Of a stretch of 16,983 nucleotides of DNA, positions 6,121-12,374 are shown in pieces. A program made the translations under genes and the position numbers. The notes under the pieces are model-generated. The model was not told the DNA's origin. It searched no databases and saw only the letters and a list, made by a program, of their open reading frames with translations. The first letter of the stretch is position 1. Each line of letters starts with the position of its first letter. The DNA comes from CAZHMB01 sp964533515 (GTDB taxonomy: Archaea > Nanobdellota > Nanobdellia > Pacearchaeales > GW2011-AR1): assembly GCA_964533515.1 (NCBI GenBank), contig CAZHMB010000014.1:1-16983 (forward strand), in the 5' to 3' direction.

Positions 6121-7695
6121 ATGGATTTCCTACAAAATATTAAACCTAGAAAGTATCAAGAAGAAATTTTAGAATCGTGTAAAAGTAAGAATTGCCTAGT
6201 AGTTCTTCCAACAGGCCTTGGAAAAACTTTAATAGCCCTAATGTTGACCATCGAGCGGATGAAAGAATTTCCCACCTCAAAAATTGTTTTTCTCGCCCCG
6301 ACAAAACCTCTTGCTGAACAACACCTTCAAAGTTATAAAAAAAACCTTCCAGAACTTTTTGCAGAAATGGAACTTTTCACAGGGGCAATAGATAAAACAA
6401 AAAGAAAAAAGATTTGGCAAACCGCAGATATAATCTTCTCGACGCCACAATGCATAGCAAACGATCTGAAAAAGGAACTCTACAGCCTACAGGAAGTAAG
6501 CCTCTTGGTCGAAGATGAATGCCATCGTTGCATAAAAAACTATGATTACAATTTTATAGCCCAGAAATATAAGTCTCAGGCCCAAAATCCTAGGATACTT
6601 GGGCTTACTGCTTCTCCAGGAAACGATAAAAAAAGAATTCAGCAGATATGTAAAAATCTTGGGATTGAAAGTGTAGAGATACGTACAAGAGAAAGCGCAG
6701 ATGTTAAAGAATATCTCCAAGAATTGGAATTTGAAAAAATAATGGTCGATTTTCCAAAGGAATTTGAAGAGATGCGTCATGTATTAACTGAATTATTTGA
6801 TAAATATGTAGAAGAATTAAAATCCCGAAGAGTTTTGTACGGGCCCTCAAACAAGACTGGATTAATCAATCTCCAAAAAAGAATCTCGGCAACACTTTCT
6901 CGAGGAAGCAGAAATTTTAATTATATGGCAGCAGCTTCCGCTTGTGCGCAGGCAATAAAATTGCAACATGCCCTCGGACTTTTAGAAACGCAGACCCTTG
7001 AAGGATTCCATAAATATCTAAAAGACCTTTTCAATCAAGCAGCAAAAAAGCAATCTAAAGGAGTTGTAAAACTTGTAGCAAAACCCCAATTCAATTTTGT
7101 TTATAGCCAAGTAATTGAGTTGCTAACGAAAAAACAAGAACATCCAAAGATACAAAAGATAACCGAGATTGTTAAAGGCGAAACTTCAAAAAACCCAGAA
7201 TCAAAAATCTTGATCTTCGCCCAATTTAGAGATACTGCAGCAATAATCTCTAAAAATTTAAACGAACTGGGAAACATAAAATCAGAGGTATTTATTGGGC
7301 AAGCCAAAAAAACTTCTAGCGACGGAAAAACTTCCTCGGGACTAAACCAAAAGAAACAAAAAGCAATGCTTGAGAAATTTTCAAGTGGAGAAATAAATGT
7401 TTTGTGCTCTACTTCAATCGGAGAAGAAGGATTAGACATCCCGGAGGTTTCTGCAGTAATCTTTTATGAACCCATCCCTTCAGCAATTCGTGCAATTCAG
7501 CGTCGCGGGAGAACAGCAAGACTTTCAAAAGGAAAATTAATAATTCTTGTGACAAAAAACACGAGAGACGAAGCATTCTACTACGTTTCAAGGGCTAGAG
7601 AGAAGAGCATGCACCAAGCAATCGAATCAATTCAACAAGATTTAAAATCAGAAAAAGACATAACTAAATTTGAAAAACAAGGTAGGTTGTTTTGA
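6121..7695 (+). CDS. hef: Hef-type SF2 helicase (FANCM/Mph1 family), helicase half only
   Basis: ATP-dependent helicase/translocase that remodels branched DNA such as stalled replication forks. The 524-residue protein has RKYQ (10-13), Walker A PTGLGKT (30-36), motif Ia APTKPL (59-64), DECH (132-135, where relatives usually have DEAH), TASPG (163-167) and motif VI QRRGRTAR (460-467). A helical insert of about 120 residues between the two RecA-like lobes suits the thumb-like domain of Hef. Full-length euryarchaeal Hef also has an ERCC4 nuclease domain. Here the protein stops after the helicase, and the nuclease is a separate gene at 9095-9898. The last residues, QGRLF, resemble a minimal PCNA-binding motif. 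Start placed at ATG 6121 because the TATA box is 25 bp upstream. Confidence 0.9.
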   Translation: MDFLQNIKPRKYQEEILESCKSKNCLVVLPTGLGKTLIALMLTIERMKEFPTSKIVFLAPTKPLAEQHLQSYKKNLPELFAEMELFTGAIDKTKRKKIWQTADIIFSTPQCIANDLKKELYSLQEVSLLVEDECHRCIKNYDYNFIAQKYKSQAQNPRILGLTASPGNDKKRIQQICKNLGIESVEIRTRESADVKEYLQELEFEKIMVDFPKEFEEMRHVLTELFDKYVEELKSRRVLYGPSNKTGLINLQKRISATLSRGSRNFNYMAAASACAQAIKLQHALGLLETQTLEGFHKYLKDLFNQAAKKQSKGVVKLVAKPQFNFVYSQVIELLTKKQEHPKIQKITEIVKGETSKNPESKILIFAQFRDTAAIISKNLNELGNIKSEVFIGQAKKTSSDGKTSSGLNQKKQKAMLEKFSSGEINVLCSTSIGEEGLDIPEVSAVIFYEPIPSAIRAIQRRGRTARLSKGKLIILVTKNTRDEAFYYVSRAREKSMHQAIESIQQDLKSEKDITKFEKQGRLF

Positions 7696-7701
7696 AAAAG
7701 A

Positions 7702-7710
7702 TTTTTAAAT
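7702..7710 (+). promoter_or_regulatory. TATA box for the His/Cys-rich gene
   Basis: TTTTTAAAT, just after the helicase stop, is centred 25 bp upstream of the ATG at 7731. It argues against the in-frame TTG at 7692 as the true start. Confidence 0.55.
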
Positions 7711-7730
7711 TCAGATCCCCTCAAACAAAA

Positions 7731-7991
7731 ATGAAAAAGGGGTTGTGGCTTAAGATAAAAGATAAGATAAGTTTTAAAAAGACAGATATGCACCATAATA
7801 AATTCTGTCCACCACACAGAATTCCCCACACTTTTCCTTTCTTGGGTAAATTGATTTGTAATGAAAAGTGCCACATCCACCATAACAAACTAAGAATGCT
7901 CCACCATTGCATGTATTGTAAGATAATGTACTGCCCACATTACAAATTTATGATTAAAAGGTATAAAGAAAATCAAAAACTAAAAAGATGA
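7731..7991 (+). CDS. His/Cys-rich small protein, probable metal binder
   Basis: An 86-residue very basic protein from ATG 7731. After a lysine-rich start it is dense in metal ligands: MHHNKFCPPH, then CNEKCHIHH, then LHHCMYCKIMYCPHYK. That is seven cysteines and about eleven histidines, mostly within 55 residues. The repeated C/H clusters could hold two zinc or copper ions. There is no clear membrane segment or signal peptide. The stop overlaps the ATG of the following membrane protein gene (ATGA), so the two are translationally coupled and may act together, for example in metal handling. The basic charge also allows nucleic-acid binding. I do not recognise the family. Confidence 0.65.
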   Translation: MKKGLWLKIKDKISFKKTDMHHNKFCPPHRIPHTFPFLGKLICNEKCHIHHNKLRMLHHCMYCKIMYCPHYKFMIKRYKENQKLKR

Positions 7992-8395
7992 CAAAAAAAA
8001 TATTAGAAAAAAAGATTGGGGGATTTGAAACGCGCCACAAAATAATCTCTTTTCTATTCATACTTTTATTAACAATTCTGACAACAAGAATAATTACTTC
8101 ATTTATTGATCCAAACACGATAATAAAAGGTTTTGAAATACATCATTTTTATTACGGCTTACTGCTTTTAATTATCACTAGTTTGCTTATGCTTTTTCAA
8201 AGAGGCCATTTTAGGATTCATTTAACTTTAACAGCAATCTCCCTCGGCCTTATAATAGACGAAATAGTTTTCATTGGAACAAAAATAAGAGGAACCCTCG
8301 AATATTCTGCAACATTCCCCTCAGCAATCATCTTGGTGATTGTAATAGTACTGATAGCAGAAGCCATTCTTTATTTTTCTCAAAAAAGAAAATAA
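7988..8395 (+). CDS. Four-span membrane protein with HHFYYG motif
   Basis: A 135-residue integral membrane protein with helices at about 18-40, 55-70, 79-98 and 110-130 and a basic C-terminus (SQKRK). Conserved-looking polar residues in or near the membrane are EIHHFYYG (50-57) and GLIIDEIVF (87-95), a His-His/Asp-Glu arrangement that could bind metal or form an active site. The start codon overlaps the stop of the His/Cys-rich gene by 4 nt, so they form a coupled pair. It ends 13 nt from a convergent membrane protein gene that also has paired Asp/His/Glu in its helices. Family not named with confidence. Confidence 0.75.
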   Translation: MTKKILEKKIGGFETRHKIISFLFILLLTILTTRIITSFIDPNTIIKGFEIHHFYYGLLLLIITSLLMLFQRGHFRIHLTLTAISLGLIIDEIVFIGTKIRGTLEYSATFPSAIILVIVIVLIAEAILYFSQKRK

Positions 8396-8408
8396 AAGAT
8401 TGAGAAAA

Positions 8409-9044
8409 CTACCCCCTCAACAAATAATCAAAAAATCTTTTCAAGAAAAAAGTTTTCTTATTTTGAATATATAGATATCCAAAACCAGCAGCTATCAACG
8501 CCCCAACACAATCTACAATCAAATCAGTCATAGTATCAACAAGACCGGTCTTCTGCATATTCCATCCAAGAGACCAGTCCATAAAAAACTCGAATATTTC
8601 CCAAAGAACCCCTATACAAACTGCAAAACTAAAAGTAAAAAACGCCAACCATTTTACATTGACTTTCAATTCATGACGAGAATAAGTTAAATACAACACA
8701 ATAAATCCAACAAAACCAAACACCAAGGCAGAAAAAGCATGTAATAGGATATCCCACCACCAGAACAAATCATAAAAGCGATAAACCTCTCCTAAAAAAA
8801 GCGTCGCATAAATAAACATCACGATTATAATCTCTATCTCAAGCGGGATTCTCATCCGATACTTCCATCTAAAAAAAGAGGGCAACAAAACCACAACAAA
8901 CACTACCAACGAAGTAAAAAACCCAAGATAATTTCCCTGAGAGAAAGAAACAATCGCAGAAAAAATTAATGAAAACGCCAAGATCCCCACAACTAAGAGA
9001 TATACTTTCTTTAATTTATCCAAGTACCTTCCTCTTTTTGACAT
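8409..9044 (-). CDS. YjdF/DUF2238-like polytopic membrane protein
   Basis: A 211-residue protein with about six membrane helices. The C-terminal half has the polar pattern expected of DUF2238/YjdF-type and VanZ-like proteins: WWWDILLHAFSALVFGF (95-111), IGVLWEIFEFFMDW (144-157) and a DTMTDLIVDCVGALIAA run starting at residue 170. These place Asp, His and Glu residues within the bilayer, where family members may bind a ligand. Substrate unknown. The ATG at 9044 is preferred over an upstream in-frame start near 9104, because a TATA box shared with the divergent nuclease gene lies 25 bp away and an upstream start would lie beyond that box. It is convergent with the 135-residue membrane protein. 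Confidence 0.75.
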   Translation of the reverse strand: MSKRGRYLDKLKKVYLLVVGILAFSLIFSAIVSFSQGNYLGFFTSLVVFVVVLLPSFFRWKYRMRIPLEIEIIIVMFIYATLFLGEVYRFYDLFWWWDILLHAFSALVFGFVGFIVLYLTYSRHELKVNVKWLAFFTFSFAVCIGVLWEIFEFFMDWSLGWNMQKTGLVDTMTDLIVDCVGALIAAGFGYLYIQNKKTFFLKRFFDYLLRG

Positions 9045-9065
9045 ATAATCTAGACAAAACCAAGA

Positions 9066-9075
9066 TTTAAAAATA
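9066..9075. promoter_or_regulatory. Bidirectional TATA box, ERCC4 nuclease / YjdF-like gene
   Basis: TTTAAAAATA is centred between ATG 9095 (plus) and ATG 9044 (minus), about 25 bp from each. The arrangement and the 51-nt start-to-start spacing are the same as at 6091-6100. Confidence 0.65.
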
Positions 9076-9094
9076 TATTCCTCTTGAAATAAAA

Positions 9095-9898
9095 ATGAAA
9101 ACAATTCATATAAAACCTCTAAATGATATTTTTTCTAAACCAGTAAGAAAAATAAAAAGAGCAATCGCCAAAAAAGCAAAAGAAAATCAAAAGCCGATCT
9201 TAATCGATTATAGAGAGAAAAATTCTCTTGTCCCAACAGAACTTAGAAAATTAGAAATCCCCCTTGAACTTAAAGAATTAAAAGTCGCAGATTATATTGT
9301 CTCAGGGATTGCAGTAGAAAGAAAGACAATTTCCGATTTCATCTCAAGCATGATAAACCGAAGACTGATCAATCAACTTCAAGAAATGCAACAATATAAG
9401 AAAAAACTTTTAATCGTCGAGGGAATTGATGAACAAGAATTATATTCTGATGAGGCAGACGCACGACTTTCCGCGGAGGCACATAAAAAAGTCGCCCTTC
9501 CGCACTTCGAGGAAGGAGCGCGAGGAAAACAAGGGGTTTCCTCGCAAGGGATACATCCAAATTCAATTAGGGGTTTTCTGTTATCAATCATTCTAAAATA
9601 TGAAATCCCCTTAATCTTTACAAAAAATTCAAAAGATACTGCAATTTTCCTTTCGCTTATTCACAAAAAGCAAGATTATGAATCTCCTTTAAACCCCAAG
9701 AAGAAAACCCATAATAAAAAAGAACAATTGCAATATATCCTGGAAGGTTTCCAAGGAATCGGTCCAAAAAACGCAAGAAAACTTCTTAAAGAATTCAAAA
9801 CTCTTCAAGAAATTCTAAACGCCCCAGAAGAAAAACTCAAAGAACTTATCGGGAAAAAATCGGAATCAATAATTCTTTTGAGAAGTTTGAGATATTAA
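9095..9898 (+). CDS. ERCC4/XPF-type nuclease with (HhH)2 domain (nuclease half of Hef) carrying an insertion
   Basis: Structure-specific endonuclease of the XPF/Mus81/Hef family that would cut branched DNA as a dimer. The 267-residue protein has a basic N-terminal tail, then the nuclease core: LIDYREKNS (D38, R40, E41), ADYIVS (D66), VERKTISDF (E75, R76, K77 and D81) and LLIVEG (105-110). A tandem helix-hairpin-helix follows at about 213-265 (FQGIGPKNARKLL). Relatives run almost directly from the LLIVEG strand to IHPNSIRG. Here about 32 extra residues (about 121-152) intervene, encoded by GC-rich, hairpin-forming DNA. All catalytic residues remain. The gene is separate from its helicase partner at 6121-7695. 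Its stop overlaps the stop of the convergent small zinc protein gene (TTAA, 9895-9898). Confidence 0.88.
   Translation: MKTIHIKPLNDIFSKPVRKIKRAIAKKAKENQKPILIDYREKNSLVPTELRKLEIPLELKELKVADYIVSGIAVERKTISDFISSMINRRLINQLQEMQQYKKKLLIVEGIDEQELYSDEADARLSAEAHKKVALPHFEEGARGKQGVSSQGIHPNSIRGFLLSIILKYEIPLIFTKNSKDTAIFLSLIHKKQDYESPLNPKKKTHNKKEQLQYILEGFQGIGPKNARKLLKEFKTLQEILNAPEEKLKELIGKKSESIILLRSLRY
9464..9545. repeat. Triple-hairpin palindromic element inserted in the nuclease gene
   Basis: Three consecutive inverted repeats occupy this stretch. CGACTTT (9464-9470) pairs with AAAGTCG (9488-9494). CGCCCTTCC (9493-9501) pairs with GGAAGG-A-GCG (9511-9520), with one bulged base. GCGAGGAAA (9520-9528) pairs perfectly with TTTCCTCGC (9537-9545). 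The region is clearly richer in G+C than the surrounding gene and matches a protein insertion not expected in ERCC4 nucleases. It resembles in-frame palindromic mobile elements known from some bacteria. Origin is inferred. Confidence 0.6.
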
Positions 9899-10152
9899 GG
9901 GGAAAAGTTAGCTGGTTGAGGGCATAAATGTTGGGGTAAGGATTCTTGAAGATGCTCTGGCAACAACCCGATAAGTCCTTGATAATGTTCTAAACATAAA
10001 TATCCCTCAAGACAAATCTCTGAATACTTAATAAAATACTCTGCCCCGCATTCACCACAAACCTCTAAAGGACTTTCTCGAGAAAAATCCCTTAAACAAT
10101 AAAGCTCCCCACAACAATAACAAAAGATACTCCCCCAGCCCCTATCTTTCAT
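9895..10152 (-). CDS. Small zinc-ribbon-like protein
   Basis: An 85-residue Cys-rich protein from ATG 10152; an in-frame GTG lies two codons earlier. Metal-ligand clusters are FCYCCGELYC (10-19), VCGECG (about 31-36) and CLEGYLCLEHY (about 46-56). With eight or nine cysteines and a histidine it could hold two zinc ions. The tail is Leu/Pro/Gln-rich (LPEHLQESLPQHLCPQ). The start lies 11 nt inside the upstream 90-residue gene in another frame and follows a purine-rich AGGAAG tract, so expression is coupled. Its stop overlaps that of the convergent nuclease gene. A transcription or RNA-related adaptor is possible, but no family is recognised. Confidence 0.7.
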   Translation of the reverse strand: MKDRGWGSIFCYCCGELYCLRDFSRESPLEVCGECGAEYFIKYSEICLEGYLCLEHYQGLIGLLPEHLQESLPQHLCPQPANFSP

Positions 10153-10414
10153 CCCCACTTCCTAATGAATCAAAAACCACTTCTCTCACCCTACCTTTAA
10201 TTGCTTCATCCAAGGGAGTAAACCTCGTTTTCATAGAATATTCATTGAGCCTCCTTTCTACAAGGCCAATAACTTCAACATCTTCAGGATGACCAGGCAA
10301 ATATTTCTTATAGAACTCCTGAAAACCATGCAAAAAATCATCAATATAACTATCAAAAATTTTCCCCAATAGAACTTCGGCCCGCCCGTCTCTTGTTATT
10401 TCTGATGTCTCCAT
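10142..10414 (-). CDS. Small helical hypothetical protein
   Basis: A 90-residue soluble, acidic protein predicted mainly helical: RAEVLLGKIFDSYIDDFLHGFQEFYKKYL, then VEVIGLVERRLNEYS, then LDEAIKGRVREVVFDSL. It has no cysteines or membrane segment. A TATA box about 29 bp upstream of ATG 10414 suggests it is the first gene of a two-gene operon. Its last codons overlap the start of the small zinc-ribbon-like gene, implying that the two products work together or at fixed ratio. No family recognised. Confidence 0.7.
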   Translation of the reverse strand: METSEITRDGRAEVLLGKIFDSYIDDFLHGFQEFYKKYLPGHPEDVEVIGLVERRLNEYSMKTRFTPLDEAIKGRVREVVFDSLGSGDER

Positions 10415-10438
10415 CAGAGTATATTAAACCGAATTTGA

Positions 10439-10447
10439 CTTATAAAG
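10439..10447 (-). promoter_or_regulatory. TATA box for the two small minus-strand genes
   Basis: CTTTATAAG on the minus strand, centred about 29 bp upstream of the ATG at 10414. Confidence 0.5.
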
Positions 10448-10481
10448 AAAACTGCTTTACAACATATATATTCCACCACGA

Positions 10482-10497
10482 AAGTTTTATAAAACTT
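10482..10497. repeat. 16-bp perfect palindrome
   Basis: AAGTTTTATAAAACTT is a perfect palindrome centred on TATA. It lies between the agmatinase-like gene end (10526) and the promoter at 10439-10447, about 35 bp upstream of that TATA box. It could be an activator site, a second TATA element or part of a transcript end. Confidence 0.5.
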
Positions 10498-10525
10498 CAA
10501 ACACTTTCTTCTGTATATTCCTCTT

Positions 10526-11335
10526 TTATATAAATTCTGCAAGAATTTTAGCGCCCAACCGCGTCGTTAGACCTTCATTATCCTTTCTAGGATTTATTTC
10601 AACTATATCTACGGCTTTCAGATTTCTCATTTTATTTATTCTCTTAACCAAATAGATCATTTCCCTACTTGTCAAGCCCCCAACTTCCTTGTAACCCGTT
10701 CCTGGAGCAAACACCGGGTCAACGACATCGATATCTAAACTCAAATAAAGTTCTCTCCCAAATGCAAATTCCATTATGGTGTCCGCAATATTGTCAACAT
10801 CTTCTTGTATATCGTCTATATTTATTCTCTGAATTTTCTTGTCTTTAATGAATTCTAATTCTTGAATATCTGAATTCCTATTTCCAACAAGCAAAATATT
10901 CTCAACCGGAAATTCCTCTTCGATTAATTGTCTCAACCATTCTTCATGTGTCGGAGCTTTTTTATCGACGGCGGGCATTAAATCTGGATGAGCATCAAAG
11001 ATAATCAAACAAGGATTCTTACTTTTATTTTTACAATTCTCTAAAAAAGCCTTACCAACAGGATAGGAAATGGAATGGTCGCCTCCAAGAAAAATTACCT
11101 TTTCATTTCCAGAAAAATATTTCAAAGATTCGGAATGGATTTTCTCACTAGATTCATCAATATCTGAATTATCCACACTAATTTCAGAAATTCCCAACTC
11201 CGACGAACCAATCTTTTTCCCGATTTCATTTGTAAAAATATTTTCCACTTCATTAATAATTTTCTCGGGGGCTTCTTTGCAGCCCATTGTCTTTCCTAAA
11301 CCATTTACAAAAGGGATTTTTATTATTCTCGTCAT
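10526..11335 (-). CDS. Ureohydrolase (arginase/agmatinase family)
   Basis: Binuclear manganese hydrolase that would release urea from a guanidino compound such as agmatine or arginine, feeding polyamine or arginine metabolism in the cytoplasm. The 269-residue protein has the normal single-domain length. All six metal ligands are visible: H87 in GGDHS, D114, H116 and D118 in FDAHPDL, and D201 and D203 in SLDIDVVDP. The following PGTGYKEVGGLTSRE (211-225) is a family hallmark. The substrate loop (KAPTHEEW) is not the usual agmatinase or arginase version, so the true substrate is open. It starts 12 nt after the secreted protein gene, with a TATA box inside that gene's end, so it probably has its own leaderless transcript. 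Confidence 0.88.
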   Translation of the reverse strand: MTRIIKIPFVNGLGKTMGCKEAPEKIINEVENIFTNEIGKKIGSSELGISEISVDNSDIDESSEKIHSESLKYFSGNEKVIFLGGDHSISYPVGKAFLENCKNKSKNPCLIIFDAHPDLMPAVDKKAPTHEEWLRQLIEEEFPVENILLVGNRNSDIQELEFIKDKKIQRINIDDIQEDVDNIADTIMEFAFGRELYLSLDIDVVDPVFAPGTGYKEVGGLTSREMIYLVKRINKMRNLKAVDIVEINPRKDNEGLTTRLGAKILAEFI

Positions 11336-11347
11336 AAAAAAAGTATT

Positions 11348-12355
11348 TTAAACACGTTTATAATTATTACTATTCTGAAATTGTCCACCCTTCAAAGACT
11401 TATTTTTTGTTTCCGCAGAAGCCGCGAGGGCCTTGGTATTATTTTTTGCAACCATATCTCTTTTCAACTTAAACAATTTTTGCGAAAAAAAGAAAATTAA
11501 AAACAAAACTACAATCATACACAAAATAACTACTAGAATAAACCAATTCTTCCACCGAGTGTATTTTTCAACACCTTCGTCTGGAATATCATCTGTTCCA
11601 TCAACAACCCCGCCAAGATCTATCGGATCTTCTGAACCTCCAGAAGAACCCCCCCCAGTAACTTTCTTGATTGTAATATCCACTTTACTAGAAGTAAAAG
11701 AATTAATTTTCACATAGAGGTCATCATCCCCATCGTTATTAATATCAAATCTCTTATTCTCCCCAGAATTAAAAGAGTATTCAAAGATATTATTTCTAAG
11801 TTCTATTTTTACCTTCGAGGAACCAATATCCACAACCTCCAGATAATAAAATCGATTATTAAAAGGAAATTTGATTCGATCGTCTTCATATAACCACGTC
11901 CGATATCCCAATCCAAAAACGGTCCCATTAATATACTCCATGTTATAGCTTATTCCCCCACTCGGAGAACTTCCTGGGGGGTCTTGGGAAGGAGGGTCAT
12001 CAGGGTCATCGTCTGGATCATTAGCCCCCATCTCCGGAGGAACACCCCCTGTTACATTGGCAATAATGTCTCTCTCCAGATCTTCTAATTCTCCATAGAT
12101 ATCTGTGCACTTACCACTCAAACAAGGAAGACCTAAACATTCAAAGTTATTTGTACAATTCTCTCCTTCAGATTTTTGTAATGAAAGATTTCCATCAAAA
12201 TCACAGTAGTATAAAACAGAACTAAGATTAACTTCCTCTCCAACCCCATAACAATTTGAATTGTTAAAACAACCAGAACAACCGAGACTACCGGCACTAA
12301 CCAAAAGAATCCCAAAAAGAATTCCCAAAAAAACTATAAAAATTTTTACCCGCAT
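11348..12355 (-). CDS. Membrane-anchored Cys-rich surface protein
   Basis: A 335-residue protein with a signal peptide (about 1-22), a Cys-rich module (26-86), a disordered Asp/Pro/Ser linker (about 104-135), a beta-rich domain (about 136-231), a Gly/Ser-Asp stalk, one membrane helix (about 271-290) and a basic inside tail. The beta domain includes FDINNDGDDDLYVKI (203-217), a calcium-loop-like sequence followed by a short strand repeat. The ectodomain therefore faces outside and is probably disulfide-stabilised. The Cys module (CSGCFNNSNC to KCTDI) is homologous to the C-terminus of the neighbouring 712-residue protein. Start set at ATG 12355: it directly precedes the signal peptide and lies 20 nt after the upstream stop, whereas a longer in-frame start would overlap that gene. 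Likely one operon with it. Confidence 0.8.
   Translation of the reverse strand: MRVKIFIVFLGILFGILLVSAGSLGCSGCFNNSNCYGVGEEVNLSSVLYYCDFDGNLSLQKSEGENCTNNFECLGLPCLSGKCTDIYGELEDLERDIIANVTGGVPPEMGANDPDDDPDDPPSQDPPGSSPSGGISYNMEYINGTVFGLGYRTWLYEDDRIKFPFNNRFYYLEVVDIGSSKVKIELRNNIFEYSFNSGENKRFDINNDGDDDLYVKINSFTSSKVDITIKKVTGGGSSGGSEDPIDLGGVVDGTDDIPDEGVEKYTRWKNWFILVVILCMIVVLFLIFFFSQKLFKLKRDMVAKNNTKALAASAETKNKSLKGGQFQNSNNYKRV
11356..11363 (-). promoter_or_regulatory. TATA box for the agmatinase-like gene
   Basis: The minus-strand reading TATAAACG, inside the 3' end of the upstream gene, is centred about 25 bp before the ATG at 11335. Confidence 0.45.
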
Positions 12356-12374
12356 ATTTTCAAACGCCCCCCAT

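Noticed and set aside
9045..9104. Longer N-terminus for the YjdF-like protein
   Set aside because: It would place the start codon upstream of its own TATA box and overlap the divergent nuclease gene; ATG 9044 has correct promoter spacing.
9369..9591. Two minus-strand frames opposite the nuclease insertion
   Set aside because: They exist because the GC-rich palindromic insert lacks stops on both strands; no promoter or family features.
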